In this document: positions 7,193 to 9,732 of the stretch, in pieces
Numbering within the stretch: position 1 is the stretch's first letter
Layout of the letters: every line of letters begins with the position of its first letter
DNA from: an uncultured Clostridium sp.
GTDB lineage: Bacteria; Bacillota; Clostridia; Lachnospirales; Lachnospiraceae
Reading direction: 5' to 3'
Length of the DNA stretch: 9,732 bases
NCBI GenBank assembly: GCA_947643685.1
Contig: CANRXD010000033.1
Location: 1-9,732 of the forward strand
Made by a program: the position numbers and the translations under genes
The notes under the pieces: generated by a model
Seen by the model: the letters and a program-made list of their open reading frames with translations, nothing else
What the model was told of the DNA's origin: nothing
Database searches by the model: none

Positions 7193-7354
7193 GTGTGCTG
7201 TTTTCTATGCGAAACATTCTGGTTGCCGTAAACAGCAGCCAATCCAGGCAGCGGACCGCAGGCGGAGAGCAGCAAGCCGGTAAAAACCGGGAAATGGAAG
7301 AAACCATAGAGACGTAGTCAAGAGCTACAAGATTATTAGGAGGAAGAAAAACTT
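7193..7354 (+). other. ppdK 5' leader with several small hairpins
   Basis: This non-coding stretch contains TGCTGTTT (7196-7203) complementary to AAACAGCA (7230-7237), and CCGGT/ACCGG around an AAAA loop (7277-7290). A second GCTGTTT copy at 7183-7189 could compete for the same AAACAGC partner. AGGAGGAAG at 7338-7346 is the ppdK Shine-Dalgarno. I recognise no known riboswitch class. The leader is longer than translation alone needs, but the pairings are short and may be incidental. Confidence 0.4.
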
Positions 7355-9732
7355 ATGGCAAAATGGGTTTATAAGTTTGAAGAAGGCAGTGCAGCAATGA
7401 GAAACCTTCTCGGCGGCAAGGGATGCAACCTGGCTGAGATGACAAACCTGGGCATGCCGATTCCGCAGGGCTTTACTGTTACCACAGAAGCTTGTACTGA
7501 GTATTATAACAGCGGAAAGCAGATCACGCAGGAAATTCAGGATCAGATCTTCGAGGCGTTAACATGGCTTGAGGGCGTAAACGGTAAAAAATTCGGCGAT
7601 ACGGAAGATCCGCTGCTGGTATCTGTTCGTTCCGGTGCCCGTGCATCCATGCCTGGTATGATGGACACAATCTTAAACCTTGGTCTTAATGACGTAGCAG
7701 TAGAAGGATTCGCTAAAAAGACAGGCAATCCGAGATTCGCTTACGATTCTTACCGCAGATTTATTCAGATGTATTCCGATGTGGTTATGGAAGTTCCGAA
7801 GTCCTACTTCGAGAAAATCATCGACGAGATGAAAGAGGCAAAGGGCGTTCATTATGACACAGAGCTGACCGCAGAAGATTTAAAGGAACTGGCTGTAAAG
7901 TTCAAAGCTGTTTATAAAGAGGCTATGAACGGCGAAGAGTTCCCGCAGGAGCCGAAGGATCAGCTGATGGGCGCAGTGAAGGCTGTATTCCGTTCCTGGG
8001 ACAACCCCCGTGCAATCGTATATCGTCGTATGAACGATATTCCGGGCGACTGGGGCACTGCTGTAAACGTACAGACCATGGTATTCGGAAACAAGGGCGA
8101 GACTTCCGGTACAGGCGTTGCCTTCACACGTAACCCCTCCACAGGCGCGAAAGGTATTTTCGGTGAATACCTGATTAACGCACAGGGCGAGGATGTTGTT
8201 GCAGGTGTTCGTACACCGCAGCCGATTTCCCAGCTTGAGAAAGACCTTCCGGAGTGCTACGCACAGTTTATGGATCTTGCCATGAAGCTTGAGAACCATT
8301 TCCACGATATGCAGGATATGGAGTTCACCATCGAGGAAGGAAAGCTCTATTTCTTACAGACACGTAATGGCAAGAGAACAGCCCCGGCTGCGATTCAGAT
8401 TGCCTGCGATTTAGTAGACGAGGGACAGATTACTCCTGAGGAAGCAGTATGCAGAATCGAAGCAAAATCCCTTGACCAGTTATTACACCCGACCTTCGTT
8501 CCGGAAGCCTTAAAGGCAGGTGAAGTGATCGGACAGGCTCTTCCGGCATCTCCGGGTGCAGCAGCAGGTAAGGTTTACTTTACTGCTGATGAGGCTAAGG
8601 CTGCCGGAATCGGCGGAAGAGGCGAGAGAGTGATTCTTGTTCGTCTTGAGACCTCTCCGGAGGATATTGAAGGTATGCACGCAGCTCAGGGTATCCTGAC
8701 TGTCCGCGGCGGTATGACCTCCCATGCAGCCGTTGTTGCACGTGGTATGGGTACCTGCTGTGTATCCGGATGCGGCGAGATCAAGATCGACGAGGAAGCA
8801 AAAGTGTTCGAGCTTGGCGGATACACCTTCCATGAGGGAGATTACATTTCCTTAGACGGTACGACCGGTAAGATTTACAAGGGCGATATCCAGACTCAGG
8901 ATGCAGTTGTAGGCGGAAACTTCAAGAGAATCATGGACTGGGCAGACAGCTTCCGTACTCTTGGCGTTCGCACAAACGCGGATACACCGGCAGATACTTT
9001 AAATGCCGTTCACCTTGGAGCGGAGGGCATCGGCCTTTGCCGTACCGAGCATATGTTCTTTGAGACAGAGAGAATCCACAACTTAAGAAGAATGATCCTT
9101 TCCGATACCGTAGAGGCAAGAGAAGAGGCTTTAAATAAGTTAATTCCTTACCAGAAGGGTGACTTCAAGGGTATGTACAAGGCTCTTGAGGGCAGACCAA
9201 TGACCGTTCGTTATCTGGATCCGCCGCTTCATGAGTTCACCCCCAAGACAGAAGAGGAAATGGCTGATCTTGCAAAAGATATGGGTATTACCGTTGAAGT
9301 CGTTAAGGCAAAATGTGATGAACTTCATGAGTTCAACCCGATGATGGGTCATCGTGGATGCCGTCTGGCTGTTACTTATCCGGAGATCGCCAAGATGCAG
9401 ACAAGAGCCGTTATGGAGGCTGCCATCGAAGTGAAGGAAGAGTGCGGCTATGACATCGTTCCGGAGATCATGATTCCGCTTGTGGGTGAGAAGAAAGAGC
9501 TTAAATACGTTAAGGATATCGTTGTTGAGACTGCTGAGCAGGTGAAGAAAGAAAAGAATTCCGATATGAAGTACCACATTGGTACTATGATCGAAATCCC
9601 CCGTGCCGCTCTGACTGCCGGACAGGTTGCGGAAGAGGCTGAGTTCTTCTCCTTCGGTACCAACGACTTAACCCAGATGACCTTCGGCTTCTCCCGTGAT
9701 GATGCCGGTAAGTTCCTGGATTCCTACTATAA
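7355..9732 (+). CDS. ppdK: Pyruvate, phosphate dikinase, 3' end cut by the window edge
   Basis: This enzyme interconverts pyruvate + ATP + Pi and PEP + AMP + PPi. In anaerobic Firmicutes it serves PPi-linked glycolysis or PEP synthesis. The frame is open from ATG 7355 to the window end, giving 792 residues of an expected 875 or so. The N-terminal ATP-binding domain shows LLGGKGCNLAEM and VSVRSGARASMPGMMDTI. The swivelling phosphohistidine domain shows GGMTSHAAVVARGMGTCCVSG with catalytic His457 (codon 8723-8725) and the regulatory-type Thr two residues before it. The PEP/pyruvate barrel shows GAEGIGLCRTEHMFF, NPMMGHRGCRL and GTNDLTQMTFGFSRDD. The last residues read FLDSYY; the catalytic Cys (831 in C. 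symbiosum) lies outside. The sequence is nearly that of the [Clostridium] symbiosum enzyme as I recall it, whose catalytic residue is His455. The 2-residue shift is explained by extra residues in KAAGIGGRGERV. AGGAGG at 7338-7343 fixes the start. Confidence 0.98.
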   Translation, partial: MAKWVYKFEEGSAAMRNLLGGKGCNLAEMTNLGMPIPQGFTVTTEACTEYYNSGKQITQEIQDQIFEALTWLEGVNGKKFGDTEDPLLVSVRSGARASMPGMMDTILNLGLNDVAVEGFAKKTGNPRFAYDSYRRFIQMYSDVVMEVPKSYFEKIIDEMKEAKGVHYDTELTAEDLKELAVKFKAVYKEAMNGEEFPQEPKDQLMGAVKAVFRSWDNPRAIVYRRMNDIPGDWGTAVNVQTMVFGNKGETSGTGVAFTRNPSTGAKGIFGEYLINAQGEDVVAGVRTPQPISQLEKDLPECYAQFMDLAMKLENHFHDMQDMEFTIEEGKLYFLQTRNGKRTAPAAIQIACDLVDEGQITPEEAVCRIEAKSLDQLLHPTFVPEALKAGEVIGQALPASPGAAAGKVYFTADEAKAAGIGGRGERVILVRLETSPEDIEGMHAAQGILTVRGGMTSHAAVVARGMGTCCVSGCGEIKIDEEAKVFELGGYTFHEGDYISLDGTTGKIYKGDIQTQDAVVGGNFKRIMDWADSFRTLGVRTNADTPADTLNAVHLGAEGIGLCRTEHMFFETERIHNLRRMILSDTVEAREEALNKLIPYQKGDFKGMYKALEGRPMTVRYLDPPLHEFTPKTEEEMADLAKDMGITVEVVKAKCDELHEFNPMMGHRGCRLAVTYPEIAKMQTRAVMEAAIEVKEECGYDIVPEIMIPLVGEKKELKYVKDIVVETAEQVKKEKNSDMKYHIGTMIEIPRAALTAGQVAEEAEFFSFGTNDLTQMTFGFSRDDAGKFLDSYY

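Noticed and set aside
7193..7354. Known riboswitch in the ppdK leader
   Set aside because: I looked for cyclic-di-GMP, glycine, THF, preQ1 and T-box hallmark sequences and saw none.
7880..9663. Several minus-strand open frames of 60-145 codons
   Set aside because: All are antisense to the intact ppdK frame, which reads without a stop from 7355 to the window end.

Overview
The window is an ordinary stretch of low-to-mid GC Firmicutes chromosome, almost certainly from an anaerobic, spore-forming Lachnospiraceae (Clostridium cluster XIVa) bacterium. Three things point there. The last gene encodes a pyruvate, phosphate dikinase that reads nearly like the [Clostridium] symbiosum enzyme as I recall it. 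There is a complete Spo0A. The dihydroxy-acid dehydratase is of the oxygen-sensitive [4Fe-4S] type. All six genes lie on the + strand. I see no mobile element, CRISPR array, tRNA or rRNA.

Region 1 (1-3936) is the end of a branched-chain amino acid operon. It holds ilvC (5' end cut by the window), ilvD, and a DUF815-family AAA+ ATPase whose ATG directly abuts the ilvD stop codon. An intrinsic terminator closes the unit. A stable hairpin sits between ilvC and ilvD, and a perfect 13-bp hairpin sits inside the first codons of the ATPase gene.

Region 2 (3937-4899) is spo0A, the master regulator of sporulation entry. It has its own promoter, two upstream heptamers resembling 0A boxes and a strong Shine-Dalgarno. 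The usual upstream partner spoIVB is absent here.

Region 3 (4900-7192) is glgA (glycogen synthase) followed 40 bp later by a small membrane protein of the divergent PAP2 / DUF212 (YuiD) family. glgA is preceded by about 250 nt of leader with a long near-perfect inverted repeat, a 12-bp GC palindrome and another strong hairpin. One or two terminator-like hairpins follow the DUF212 gene.

Region 4 (7125-9732) is ppdK, with a good promoter overlapping a perfect inverted repeat, a roughly 190-nt leader, and a coding region cut by the right edge about 80 codons before its expected stop.

Together these genes cover branched-chain amino acid synthesis, sporulation control, carbon storage and pyruvate/PEP interconversion. 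The genes are mostly well known. What deserves a second look is the DUF815 ATPase tied to ilvD, the unusual neighbourhood of spo0A, and the structured untranslated regions.
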